Of a stretch of 64,000 nt of DNA, positions 19,443 through 30,280 are shown one piece after another. Numbering within the stretch: the stretch's first letter is position 1; each line of letters starts with the position of its first letter. Source of the stretch: Lasiosphaeria ovina (lineage: Eukaryota > Ascomycota > Sordariomycetes > Sordariales > Lasiosphaeriaceae); assembly GCA_033439765.1 (NCBI GenBank), contig JAULSN010000004.1, positions 1,002,001-1,066,000 of the forward strand. Direction: 5' to 3'. The position numbers and the translations under genes are program-made. Under the pieces are notes generated by a model. The model had not been told where the DNA came from and ran no database searches. It saw nothing but the letters and a program-made list of their open reading frames with translations.

Positions 19443-20463
19443 TCACATTGGTGACCGCTCAGCGGCTGTGCCCGTGTCCATTACAGCCAGCGGGTCATAC
19501 GTCTCGGGCAGCAGCTTGTCGCTGAGATACCAGATGGCGCGGTCGTTGGCCATGTCCGTCAGGGCGTCGTAGTGAACGAGTGTGTCTGGCCCCAGCCGGT
19601 GCTCAGTGTCCACGAGCCCGTCTCGCCCTTGAGCATCGTGTCAACTAAGCACAGGATACTCTGCCGCAGGTACTCGACGTAGTGCGACTGGTGCTCGACC
19701 TTCTTCTCGTCCAACGCCAGCCACTCCTCGCGCGACGTGCCCATGGACGTGGCGAGGATCGACTGCGCGGGGTTGATTAGCCTGTGACTTTATGGAGAAA
19801 AGGGAACTGCTTAACAGGCAGTGCAGCTGGTGGTACACAGCCAGGATGTAGCCCTTGTAGTGGTCGCCCGGCTCCAGCACGCTGTCCATCTTGAATGGCG
19901 GGTGGATGTTCTGGAACTCGGTGTCGTCGGGCTTGACCTTGACGTAGTCTCTCCCCTCTACACCAAGTCGATGAGTATTCGCACACAATGCTAGAGGCTA
20001 CGCGAGAAACTCACTGGGAAACAGCTGCTGCCAGTTGCGGTGTATCTGCTTCATCCGCGTCTTGTTCCACAGCATCTCGTGGTCGTTGTACACAATGTCC
20101 GGGCCGAACCCGGCCGTGTTGCCCAGAATCACGGGCTTCCTCGGGACTGACCACCAGGTCAGGACTCGTACTGCACACCTCGCACAGACTTTCACGGGAA
20201 AAGAGCTCACCAATCGGGCCAAACGCCAACGGCTTCGTCCGGTTCATCGGCAGATACACTGACCCCGACGCGAACAGCGCGACGAGGGCGGCCACCAGAG
20301 AGACCTCAAACAGAATGTTGAGGTTGCGGAGATTCCAGTCGACTCTTTGGCGCTGGTAATTGCGGCGCGTCCTTGTCAGGAAGCCGGCCGACTCAGACGC
20401 GGATTAGCCGTCGTGGTTGAGCGTGTGGTTCAACGTCACGGCTTCGGACTTGATGTCGTCCAT
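19443..20463 (-). pseudogene. UstYa/DUF3328-family oxidase-like pseudogene
   Basis: The reverse strand encodes a single membrane helix (NILFEVSLVAALVALF), then after a GTGAGC...GTCAG intron NTAGFGPDIVYNDHEM and WNKTRMKQIHRNWQQLFP, a second intron, and GRDYVKVKPDD with EPGDHYKGYILAVYHQLHCL. After a third intron comes HQSHYVEYLRQSILCLVDTML, then DRAIWYLSDKLLPETY. This is the UstYa-like architecture with two HxxHC motifs that serve peptide cyclisation/oxidation in RiPP pathways. Lesions are a TAA at codon 20, a one-base frame change between GWGQTH and the YDAL segment near 19590, and the second motif reading HQSHY, with the conserved Cys replaced by Tyr. No precursor-peptide gene or other RiPP gene was seen nearby. 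Family identity is good; loss of function is likely. Confidence 0.72.
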
Positions 20464-21801
20464 TGTGCTAACTGAGAAACGTCGACGATTGAGGTAGAAG
20501 AGACGCCGAACTAGACAAGTGGCGGATTTGGAAGATGGGGCAAGTGCAGAGTGCGCTCATGGGAGTGAGAAGGGGCCGATCGACAGAAGTGAGAGTGAAG
20601 AGGACAGGGCCGAGTATACCGTGAAGCATGAGCAACTCATGCCCCGCTCTTCTGGTCTCGATATCCCGAGATAGGTGCTGTGTCGGCGTGAGCGGAGACC
20701 GACGTCCAGACAAGCTTTGCATTGTGACAGCGACTCGATGTTGCATCCTTCCCAGGCTGCTCCGCGGACATGACCTCGCTCCTTTATAGAGACCCTGTGG
20801 GGAAGCTTTTCGCGTTATACATCGACCCCTATGCTCTTCCAGCACACCGTCAGGTTATGACGAGTCTTGACACTCATGTGACCGACATAGCACTGAGTGC
20901 GGATTTAGAAGCGGATATGCGAAAGACTGTGCCCGTGAAGATGTGCTGGAAGATATCTCCATGAGATTTGCGGCATATCCTTTGCCGGGGACAGGTTGCA
21001 GTGGCTGTAAATCCTACGGATGTGGTGAGCTTTTCGTTCTATCCGTGGAGTCTAGTGACCTGGTCGTAAAGCTGTACGGTATCAATACGAAGCATACCAC
21101 ACCGATCCTGCGGTCAAGGCCTTAGCTCTAAGACTCAATAGAATCCAAGTCGTTAGGCCCGTAGATATCGCATTCCGCTATAGGTCGACGTGAAACAGTC
21201 GTCGGGCAAGTGGTAACTGTCATGACGTAAGATATATCCGAAGATATTTTATCAGTCTGACACCGGTCCAGATACCTTCCCTCGGTTGTACAGTGACATG
21301 GTGTCAGCTTTGATCGGATCCGTAACCACCGTTACATGATTGGCCAGCACGTTCGGTATGCAGCTTTAAGAAACGAACGGCAGTGGCGGTGTTCATGCCA
21401 GGGCGGCGTGGCGGGATTGGTGAGCCAGTCTGTGTAAGCAGCGAACCGCGTATTTCAAGCTTGGTGGCACACAGCATGTACAGATGCCAAGAAACCCGTC
21501 GATGCCAGTGCGGTTGAAATGCACAGAGTAGCATTGGCTGGGGCGGGTGCGAGTGCGGAACTAACAGCACGCCCGGGGCACAGGCTCATGCACAGAAGCC
21601 AGCTGCCGCTTTGGGTAACACACGGCATCTTGCTCACAGATTGTCACAGGTAATCCCAGTCCACCAAACTCCGAGCTTCTCCGATCCCTCTGACCGCACT
21701 TCGTCTGTAACCAGCCACGGGCAACAGCAAGAAACAGGACTCGCTGCGGTTGATCACAACATCCCCTTTTCACACCCTCCCACCGCCGACGGCCAGCCAC
21801 C
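20464..21801. other. intergenic, nothing recognised
   Basis: 1.3 kb between divergently oriented genes. Open frames are short and of mixed composition; no domain, RNA or repeat recognised. Confidence 0.45.
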
Positions 21802-22719
21802 ATGGTCCAATCGCTGTCGTCTCGCAACAGCGACAGCAGCCTGTCGACGCGCGGCGACCAAAGCGGCGAGGCAGACGACGACAGCGAGGCGGTCTGGCCC
21901 GACCTGCAACTAGCCTCCGCCGCGGGCGACGTTGACCTCGTGTTATCCCTCCTGTCGGGCGGCGCCGACCCCAACGAGCCCCCCGTCGGCTACTACGGCC
22001 GGACGGCGCTGCAAGCGGCGTCGCTTGCCGGCCACCTCGCCGTAGTCGAGGTGCTGCTCGGCCACGGCGCCAGCGTCGACACACCCGGCGGCAACAACAG
22101 CGGCCGCACTGCCCTGACCCTCGCGGCCGAAGGCGGCCACCTTCCCGTTGTCGACGTGCTGCTCGCCCACGGTGCCAACATCAACCGCCCGGCGTCGCGC
22201 TACAACGGCCGCACCGCGCTGCAGGCCGCCGCCGAAGCCGGACACCTGGCCGCCGTGGAGCGGCTGCTCGCGCAGGGCGCCGAGGTCAACGCGCTGCCGT
22301 CGTACAACCACGGCCGCACGCCGCTGCAGGCCGCTGCCGCGTCGGGCCACGTCGCCATCGCCGAGCTGCTGCTGGCGCGTGGCGCACACGTCAACACCAA
22401 GCTGCAGCGCTACAAGGGCCTGACGGCGCTACAGGCCGCCGCGCTCGCTGGCAGCGCGCCGCTAGTCGCGCGGCTGCTGGCCCTCGGCGCCGACGTCAAC
22501 GCCGCCGGCAGCTACTACAACGGCTACACGGCGCTGTGTGCGGCCGCCGAGGCCGGCAGCGAGCCCGTCGTCGATTTGCTCTTGGCTGCAGGCGCTGACG
22601 TGTCTATGACCGCCGGCAACAAGCACTGGACGCCCTGGCGGTTTGCGGTCGCATGGGGCCATGATCGAGTGGCTGAGATACTCAAGGCCGCTGAGGGCAA
22701 AGACACTATTGCAGAGTGA
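21802..22719 (+). CDS. ankyrin-repeat protein, 305 aa
   Basis: Single exon from ATG in CACCATGG. After a 35-residue acidic/Ser-rich leader there are about seven ankyrin repeats (residues about 38-300), each with the pattern GRTALQAAA.AGHLAVVE.LL..GA.VN, and an insertion of about three residues after the beta-hairpin (YYG, YNH, RYK, YYN) that is the same in nearly all copies. The regularity suggests recent internal amplification. No HET, NACHT or kinase domain is attached. The likely role is as a protein-binding scaffold; in moulds such genes often sit among NLR-type genes as here. Very GC-rich third positions. Confidence 0.88.
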   Translation: MVQSLSSRNSDSSLSTRGDQSGEADDDSEAVWPDLQLASAAGDVDLVLSLLSGGADPNEPPVGYYGRTALQAASLAGHLAVVEVLLGHGASVDTPGGNNSGRTALTLAAEGGHLPVVDVLLAHGANINRPASRYNGRTALQAAAEAGHLAAVERLLAQGAEVNALPSYNHGRTPLQAAAASGHVAIAELLLARGAHVNTKLQRYKGLTALQAAALAGSAPLVARLLALGADVNAAGSYYNGYTALCAAAEAGSEPVVDLLLAAGADVSMTAGNKHWTPWRFAVAWGHDRVAEILKAAEGKDTIAE

Positions 22720-23540
22720 GCGGCGCTGCCTGGTGGCTTGAAACGGCGACCCGACAATTACAATACGCCGGTGCACAGTGAGTGTGAGGTAGACGTCTTA
22801 ATTAACTACCAACAAACGAAACGCGACGATTATGGATTAGGCGGTAGGTTGCCCAAGACAGGAGCCATGTCGTCCAAGCTCTCCACTTCGCGTCCACCTT
22901 CATGTCACGTCTGCGCACAACGGGCCTGTGACGGGCTTGCAGAGGTAGAAGAACCATTGATTCGTTGAATCAAAGTTAAGAGCGGCTCAGCGAGGCAGAA
23001 TGACGTTAGTCGCCGCTAATATCCAAATGTTTGGTCTCGTGGCGTGATGGAAACGCTTGATTTCGGTCAGGTGTACTACTCTTTCTGACTTGCTAACTGC
23101 ATGGCGTTGTTTGGTGGTTAATAATGGTCAATTCCATAGCGCTTTGAGCAAGGATTGACTGTATATCATTCAGTAAATTCTCACCATACTGCCCTCTTGT
23201 TGCAAAAGGCACAATTTCAGTTTCTGCAAACTCTCAAGTCTCGGCAACCCCTTTCACCTTCGGCGTCATGTGAAGCCCGCCCGGCGACATAAACTGCCTG
23301 GATACGTTCCCGATCTATCCAATCACAACCCGGCCAATGGAGGGTGAACAACTCAGTCCAATAGACTCACTGTTCGCCCTGATATTGAGTGCGGGGGTCA
23401 AGAGAGCCCTGGAACAAAATGGAATGGAACTGGGCACCCACCCATGCTCTTCAATCAAACTTCGGCTTTGACTAAGGCAAAGAGTTCAACTGGTCGGATC
23501 TTGGACCGAAAACTCCCGAATCGCCACTTGAAGCGCCGCG
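22720..23540. other. intergenic, promoter region of the next gene
   Basis: No gene recognised. Confidence 0.45.
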
Positions 23541-24996
23541 ATGGGGTACTACGATGAAGATGGTATTATACTACCCGTCCATTGCATGAGTTCTGCCACA
23601 ACGGCTTGGTATGCTTACGTGCACAATGCAATCAGGACACTACCACTCCTTCCGGACAGGCTTGCGCGTATCAAATGTTGATCCTGCTGAACGAGCTGAA
23701 GATGTCGGAGGTACGAGGGAGAGTAGGACCAAGATGCAGCCAGCTTCGATTCTGCAGACGCGCATCGTCGATTGTCGGGAGGTTCGCCTAGGAGACATCC
23801 TCGTCCGTTACTGCCAGGTGATCCGCATCTCGCTCAACACCCCTACGGGGAAGTTTAAATATACTGGAGTTGATTTGCACACTAAGATGCTCTGCAACGA
23901 CTCGTCCTTCATCAACCAGCTGCCGTCGGGCGTCGCCGTCCAGTCGGTCCTCGGCCCTATTCTCAAGCAATACCATGTCCTGGACGTGCAGAATGACAAT
24001 AGAAGCATCACGGCTATGACAGATACCGGCATAGTCAAACAACGGGTCCCGGTACTCGACCAATCTTCTCTCGTAGGACGATTATCAAAAGCCTTCCAGG
24101 CCGGTCGGGGAAGCGTCGTTGCCATGGTGGTTTGTGACCAGGATAGCGACATAGAGGTTGTCGTTAATATGAAGGTCGTCCATGGGTCGAGGCTCGATTC
24201 TGACCTTCGCGACGAGGGACCTGCTGATGACGGGAAAAGTGATCTGCATCGGGCATGTCGAGATCGAAAAGAGAGCGTAGTGCGAGATATTTTGCAACAT
24301 GATCTGCAGGCTGTCAATCAGCTAGACAGGGAAAACAGAACCGCTTTGTTTGATGCTGTCGAGTCCGGATTTGAACATGGGGTTCAAATTCTCATCGAAT
24401 CTGGCGTTGACTTTTGCGCTGTGGATATTTCTGGGAAGACGGCGTTGGACGTGGCTCTTTCCAAAAAAGATCCGCATTCCCACGCAATCGCCGTGTTGCT
24501 TCTCGAAAACGACTTTGCTCCCGTCGCCCTTAACAAGACAGAAACAGTCGGGAGTTTACTTCTGGCAGCAGCCAAAGGCGACATTACAAGCCTCGAGAAG
24601 TTGCTCAACGAGGGTACAGATGTCAACTGTCAAGATCATCTGGGGTACACGGCTCTGCACGAGGCAGCCTGTTTCGGTCGCCGCGGAGCTTCGGAATTTC
24701 TGATAAGGCATGGGGCCGACGTTGATGCTGTCCTTGGACTTGGTGGAAACACCATACTGCACGCCATGGTGGACCAGGAACCTGCCAAAATTCACCGCAA
24801 GTTCTACCAGCTACGGTCACCAGAACGGGCAAAAGTACCACCTTTGTGTGGTGAACATGTGGCAATAGTGGAGTTTTTATTGCGAAATCACGCTGCCGCC
24901 GGCCATAACCGCTTCAGCGACGGCCTCAGCGTACAAGATCTTATCTCACAGCGGCTCGAGACCATGGAGCTCGGTGAAGAGAAGCTCATCCTTTAG
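23541..24996 (+). CDS. eIF5A-like domain plus ankyrin-repeat fusion protein
   Basis: Exons 23541-23562 and 23636-24996 (460 aa). The tiny first exon encodes MGYYDEDG, and splicing (donor GTATTA, acceptor AATCAG) continues in frame as HYHSFRTGLRV. Residues about 55-190 resemble an eIF5A-type fold: RLGDILVRYCQVIRISL, GKFKYTGVDLHTK, KQYHVLDVQ, ITAMTDTGIVKQ, SKAFQAGRGSVVAMVV. The hypusine loop of true eIF5A (Lys in a GKHGH context) is replaced by GKFKYTG, so it is not a translation factor. Residues about 205-440 hold degenerate ankyrin repeats, best in YTALHEAACFGRRGASEFL and GNTILHAM. The pairing is reminiscent of Woronin-body HEX1, another eIF5A derivative, but with an added scaffold. Function unknown. 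Confidence 0.78.
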
Positions 24997-25084
24997 ATAA
25001 TCTACGGGGTCCTTAGATCGCCACCGCCGGTGGAAGTGCCTGCCCCAGCAGAGATGAAGACGCAGGAACCGAAGCTACCCGGCA

Positions 25085-25366
25085 ATGACGAGGAAGGCGC
25101 CGCTCGTCACGCCCGCGCCGGGCTCGTTCCTCGGCTGGTCCGCCCGCCCGCGCGTGTGTCCCGGCCAGAAGATGTCGCAGGTCGAGTTTGTGGGTGTCGT
25201 CTCGACGCTGCTGCGCAAGTGCTCTGTCGCGCCGGTTGTCGGAGCTGGCGAGACGCCGCAGCAGGCGCGCGACAGGCTGCTCGAGGTGTTGCGTGATAGT
25301 CAGCCGGAGCTGACGCTGCGCATGAACCGCCCGACGGATATTCATCTGCACTGGACTAGACGGTGA
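25085..25366 (+). pseudogene. cytochrome P450 C-terminal fragment
   Basis: About 93 codons matching only the last part of a P450: heme loop FLGWSARPRVCPGQKMSQVE with the axial Cys, then a helix and ARDRLLEVLRD and TLRMNRPTDIHLHW to the stop. No ExxR, I-helix or N-terminal region exists upstream, since the preceding 90 bases follow the stop of the ankyrin fusion. It is a truncated relic, unrelated in sequence to the P450 at 2620 (different heme-loop context). Confidence 0.78.
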
Positions 25367-25686
25367 GGTTGAGGGGAAATAACCGTCTCTGATGGCTCTT
25401 GATTGTTGAAAGTGCATCGGTTTTTGTCCGTGGTCGTGCCTTGCTGAAGACTGGTTGCAAGTTGAACCGAGTTACTAGATTCAGATACCTATTAAAATGT
25501 CATCCAATGTGCTCCCATAGTTAGGTAGATATAGCAATACAAGCGCAGGCAAACAATACCTAAGTACCTACTCATTAATAATCTAACCTCTGGATCACAG
25601 CTTCCGTATCGCACGCGACAGTACCGAGCCCGCTGTAACAACCATTCATACATAAGTGGAATAAAATAAATAAAAACACCAAATAA
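25367..25686. other. convergent spacer, nothing recognised
   Basis: A/T-rich 3' flank of the membrane-protein gene on the minus strand. Confidence 0.45.
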
Positions 25687-26712
25687 CTATAGTTGGACAT
25701 ATATGGAAATAGACGCGGCAACAACTTGCGCGAACGCAAGTGCAGTTCCCCAGTCCCCCCCTGCGCCCCTCCAGAGAACAAGGCAAAGCCAAATGATAGC
25801 AATTCCAACCCAAGCACATGAGATTCTGAATGGTGCCTCCATCCTAATTCGGTCTTTCTGCAATCCCAGAACAAAGTGTAGGCCTCTCATCTGAACTGTT
25901 CCCTTGAATCGTTGATTCGGAAGCGGCAGCGCTACTTGGTTGGGCCCCCTAACTAGGTCAAAATATGTACCTATCGATAGCAAATATACGGGGGGAGGAG
26001 GTTTGGGGGGAGTTGATGGAAGGAGAAGACGATATACGGGGAGAAATAGGTACTTACTTTGTTTCGTAGATGCAACTGTCCTGTGCCAAACCCCCCAATG
26101 TATGCAACCCATTGGCTCTGGCCGGGTCCTGGGCACAGTCCTTGAGGTCCGACAAGAACAGAAGCTGCTTGCGGCGCTGTTCTGCTTTCGCCGCCTCCAC
26201 CATGATGCATGGTTGAGACCACTCCTCCATACCAATGCAGCATTCGCTGCTATGCAAATAGCCGTCGCAGAAATCGTTATAATCAACGTGTGGACCGGTT
26301 GGATGCCTGGCTATGATCTTCTCGCACTCCTTTAAGACGTGATCGGGCTTCACTGGGTCCATCCAGATGGGATAGCTCCCATCCGATTTGGCAATACCGG
26401 CAAAGTGAAACTGCGTTTTCAACGACGTCAGGTCTGTCCGATAAGTAATTAGCATGGGGTGTTCAGGCTTACATTGACCTCTACCACATCGGTGATTCCG
26501 TAGTAGGGAAGCCATCTCTTCCACCGGCCCAGATACTCGTAGCATGTATCCACCAATCTCCGATAGATGGCGTTGTCTGACTCGATAGCACATTCCCTGG
26601 GCATTACCTTCTCGTATATTATTTCTTCCCATCTTCTTTTCGGATCATCGAGTATCCAATGGATTCGGCGTGATAGCACCCGGCGGGCCTTCGTTGGTCG
26701 AAGACACGGCAC
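25687..26712 (-). CDS. hypothetical membrane protein with C-terminal hydrophobic hairpin (5' end uncertain)
   Basis: Reverse-strand exons as modelled: about 26473-26712, 26058-26410 and 25687-25885, with introns of 62 and 172 nt. Joins are in phase: VVEVN to FHFAGIAKSDGSYP, and CIYETK to GLHFVLGLQKDRIR. The soluble part carries conserved-looking segments (ECEKIIARHP, DFCDGYLHSSEC, WSQPCIMVEAAKAEQRRKQ) with a cluster of cysteines. The C-terminus has two hydrophobic stretches (WVGIAIIWLCLVLW and ALAFAQVVAASISIYV) split by a Gly-rich turn, so it is probably tail-inserted in a membrane. The same segments recur in a family of unannotated proteins I recall from other moulds, but I cannot name it. 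No ATG starts the first exon; the true start lies upstream, perhaps near 26874. Confidence 0.62.
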
Positions 26713-27429
26713 CAGGACAGCAAAATGTTCCTGTCTTGGACTCTCGAGACATAGGAATCAGCCTTGCCCCGCCGGAGTTCGAATGTCTGGCATGTTTCGG
26801 GCGACGAGTGGAACAACCCGGACACCGACGCCGGCATCGCGTTCAATATCGCCCACGTGGCTGGTAGAAGACATCTGTAATGAAATCACAGGTAGGAAGA
26901 GGTTCGGAGAGTGTAGGGTGGAGAGGTGGAGGAGCGGGGATGGTGGGAGCCTGGGAGTGTTGGGCAGAACTCAGGTTCTTATGCAGCCTGCCCAGTTGCT
27001 GTGGCGCATGAGTACATAGGTAGGCTATGCTGTCGCTCTAAAGGGGATCGAGGTGGGGCGATGCAAGCGCCTTGCAGTTGTTTTGTGCCCGACTTTACGA
27101 TAGACGCGGAGGGAGAAATATGCAGTGGGTCCCGGCCGGTCTTCTGCCATGTGCCAAAGTTGGGAGAGTTCGCGAATCGCGACCAGAGGGAGCGAAGACC
27201 TAATCTGTTTTGCTGCCAACTCAGCGAACAGTGTATACGCGAGGCGCGATTCCCGGCGGGTGGAGCAGCGAGTTTGCATTTATTAAAAGCATTTCCGTCT
27301 GGGCCAACTGGCGAACGACAGGTGGAATTGCATTGTACTAATTGCGCCTAGGCTTTCCTCCGAAGAGACCCAAGGTAGGTAGATATATGTACGTGATTAC
27401 ATCGCCGTCTGACTCCCCCTTCCCAAAGC
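26713..27429. other. 5' flank of the membrane-protein gene and 3' flank of the lectin gene
   Basis: May contain the missing first exon of the upstream minus-strand gene (open from an ATG at 26874 on the minus strand). No other gene recognised. Confidence 0.4.
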
Positions 27430-28107
27430 CTAAGCCGTGGCGTTGGCGAGCGGCCAGTTGATGCCCTTGTCGCCGGCGCCCGTGTTGCCCAGGCCCGCAC
27501 AGCTGTACAGCCCGACGGGGTTGTTGGCGGTCGCCCGCATGTACTGCAGGTCGATGCACTCCTCTGCGGCGGGCGTTAGCATAGCTGTAGTTCTCACCAA
27601 GTTAGTCTGGGGTCGACTTACGGGGGCTCGATGCATCGAGGGCGATCCGGCCGTCCTTCATGGCTGTCCACTTCTGGCCCGCCTCGGTGTCGGAGCACGT
27701 CTGCAGGTAGATGTTGCCCATGTCTTTCCAGTTGCCTGCATTGCGTCAGATCTTTTTCTTGTCTCGCCCCAGTTTTCAGTTCTTACTCTTGGCGCCCGCG
27801 TCTAAGCATAGCGTGGTGTCGGCCAGCTGGATCTTGGTGCTGTTGTCCTTGATGAACCAGTGCTGCTCGGGCTTATCGGTGCGCGTTTGGCTAATTATTG
27901 CGCAGGGTGTCAGCAGCGGGTTACCACAAGACGGAGGGGAAAAACGCACACTACAATGGTGGTGCCGGCCTTGACAGGCGTCTTGGGCACCACGACAAAC
28001 TTGGTGTTCACCATGGACGTGATGTACACGCGGCGGTAGCCTTCGGGGATCGTCTGGCTGAGGCCGGCGGCGGCCATGGCCAAGACCAGGAGAGAGGTTG
28101 CCAACAT
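27430..28107 (-). CDS. secreted ricin-B-type beta-trefoil lectin-like protein, 169 aa
   Basis: Four exons on the reverse strand: 27950-28107, 27787-27890, 27622-27735, 27430-27563; introns 59, 51 and 58 nt; total length is a multiple of three. A signal peptide (MLATSLLVLAMAAAGLSQ) is followed by three beta-trefoil units: FVVVPKTPVKAGTTIVV...EQHWFI, TTLCLDAG...IYLQTCSDTEAGQKWTA, and ECIDLQ...VGLYSCAGLGNTG...INWP. The QxW signature is present as QKW and in looser form as QHW and INW. Such domains bind galactose-type glycans. The chain is a lone lectin domain without a catalytic partner, so it is a carbohydrate-binding protein rather than an enzyme or a two-chain toxin. A TATAAA element lies 114 bases upstream of the ATG. 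Confidence 0.85.
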
Positions 28108-29650
28108 GTTGAGCGTGGTGGAATATCAACAACTAACAACGGCTGGTTTCAAGGTTTGCGAGAGAGAGCAAGCGCGACACGGCCAGCCAGCCTGTAGCCC
28201 AGGGACGGACGGGCAAAGCGTTTATATGTCGGCAAAGTTGCCGCGGCGTCGCCAGGTCCCCATTTGTCGGCCAATTTGCGCGACATATGCTTGATAGATT
28301 GGCCGCGGACTCTGGGGGCCTGTCCGTCTCCTCATAGCTCGGCAACAGCCCGAGCTCGACGGGGCTATCGTTTTGAGCGGAGCAGAGCGTGCCACTGTCT
28401 AATTCGCTGCCAAATTTCCAGATTGACCGAGCCAGGCGGCGTCGGCTGCGTCGCGGCCGGCAGATGTTTCCAGAATAACGGGCACCAATCCAGTCCGGCG
28501 GATATTTTTGGCGCCCTGGTGGTGATAATTACAGTCGATATTGTCGCGGGGTAATTGAAAGTGATCAGCCTGCACGGGATAAATCCCCAGCGGCTTTACC
28601 ACGCGCCGAGCTGTCAAAGTCCTCGGGCCTGGATAAATTCCGAGCGCCACCCGTCATCACCCTCTCGTGCTTCGGTAACGTGGCAGCGAGTCAAATGCCA
28701 CGGGGACTCTCGATAGATTCAATTGTTGTTGGGTGGTTCAAATGACCGTCCTTCGGCCTGTTGCCCACCGTATACGGATTCAATATGATTTTGCCACATC
28801 GTAGCCTGATATTGTTCTCGTCAATTGAGCAAAAGAATTGCAAAAACATTTGGAAAGCAAACTGTCAATTTCAGACTCAAATGCATTCGAGACCAGGAGC
28901 TTCGAGTTGTCCAAGCAACATGTGTTGTTTTGTTGGCGTTTAGATAGACAATGTGCTTAGATGTCTAGAGTCTATAGAGGAGCAGATTGAAGAACCTCAC
29001 AGTGTCAGCCTAGTTAATATCAGACCCTTTGCATGCCAAACGATTAGTTCCCATGACTCTTCGAGACTGTGGCGTTTAAGATTACTTGTGGGACTATTAG
29101 TGCTGCCAAGAGAGGCGACAACAATGCCCTGGGTTTCGGTGACTCTTGATCTCGCTTATTCTCAGTCCCAACAACATTCGACTTGGCAATTAGGCTTCTC
29201 TGACCAAATTCTCGTAACGCAGCAGCAAGGCTCTTGTGTGCAACTACTAGCCTCGGCGGCGGGCCCGATGAGGAAGCTGTTATGGCTACAATGGGCTGCG
29301 CCACAGGGCCGAGATGGCACATGGCTTGCCGTTGGCTCGCCATTGGCACGTTTTTGTCGGCAGGACGGCTAGCATTGCATCACTTCATCTATTTCGCGAC
29401 CCGCCACACGGTTACACAGCTGCATTGGCAGGCTAATTCACACGCACCGCCACCGAGGCATCCAACCGTCAATTGAAGCCTGGGCTGAATCCTTCAAATT
29501 TCTCGCGATGGAATACAAATATGAGACGACGAGACGCTCACCTTGAGCTCAGGTAGCTAGAGTCAACCCATTGCCACAGTCCCAAACGACGCTGCCAGCC
29601 CCACACGACGCGGCTTTTTTCAAAACGTCTGATCAATTCCAGCTCCGACA
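28108..29650. other. 1.5-kb divergent intergenic region
   Basis: Shared upstream space for the lectin (-) and the secreted protein at 29651 (+). Apart from the TATA element noted, no gene, repeat or RNA recognised. Confidence 0.45.
28221..28226 (-). promoter_or_regulatory. TATA element of the lectin gene
   Basis: TATAAA on the minus strand, 114 bases before the ATG at 28107. Position is typical for a fungal TATA gene with a short leader. Confidence 0.5.
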
Positions 29651-30280
29651 ATGAAGACTCGCCAAGCCATTTCCATCTTCTGCCTCGCGGCGGCCCAAGT
29701 ATCAGACGTGCTCGCGGTGCCCGAGGTGACAGTCGTGCCTCTCGGCAGCAAGACGTGCGTCAACTGGCCCAGCTGGATCCCGCAGCGCGGCGCCGACGTC
29801 ACGGGCAGCTTCGCGTTCCAGGTCGACCAGGCCGACGACGCCGGGGTCAACGGGCTGCTGACGAGCAGCGTCGAGTTCAACTGGACGGACATCAGCGGCA
29901 CGCACATCACGGTCGACCTGCGGAAGTCGACGAGCTTCGCCAAGCCCTACTACCGCTGCATCGACGGCAACGTGCACTACCTGAGCCGCGACACCATCAT
30001 CAGCGTGGCCAAGGACCGCCGCAACGCCTTCCTGACCTTCAGCGCCGGCTACAAGCTCGAGCCGTACGCGCACGAGGTCGCCAGCGTGCGCCAGGACGGC
30101 GTCTTCCTCGGCGCCCTCAACCAGACCACCTGGGGTTTCCACTACATCTACTCCTCCAAGTGCGGCCAGATCGACTACTACGAGGTCAAGCTGCAGGGCC
30201 TGCCCGACGACCCCGACACGGAGCCGCGTGCTGGCTACGATCCCCAGTTCCTAGGCTTCATGAAGGCTGTGTCGTCGTGA
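29651..30280 (+). CDS. secreted protein of unknown function, 209 aa
   Basis: Single exon from ATG (GACAATGA). An N-terminal signal peptide (about residues 1-22, LAAAQVSDVLA) precedes a mature chain rich in beta-favouring residues with three cysteines (SKTCVNWPSW, YYRCIDGN, SSKCGQIDYY) and two potential N-glycosylation sites (FNWTD, LNQTTW). No membrane segment or named domain seen. The even spread of aromatic residues and the lack of low-complexity sequence suggest a folded domain. It sits between two lectin genes, so a cell-surface or substrate-binding role is possible but unproven. Confidence 0.8.
   Translation: MKTRQAISIFCLAAAQVSDVLAVPEVTVVPLGSKTCVNWPSWIPQRGADVTGSFAFQVDQADDAGVNGLLTSSVEFNWTDISGTHITVDLRKSTSFAKPYYRCIDGNVHYLSRDTIISVAKDRRNAFLTFSAGYKLEPYAHEVASVRQDGVFLGALNQTTWGFHYIYSSKCGQIDYYEVKLQGLPDDPDTEPRAGYDPQFLGFMKAVSS

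Noticed and set aside
2620..25366. Possible secondary-metabolite gene cluster (P450, UstYa-like, P450 fragment)
   Set aside because: No PKS, NRPS, terpene synthase or RiPP precursor; two of the three members are relics and unrelated genes lie between.
27430..28107. Ricin-like toxin
   Set aside because: Only the sugar-binding beta-trefoil is present; there is no N-glycosidase chain, so it is a lectin.
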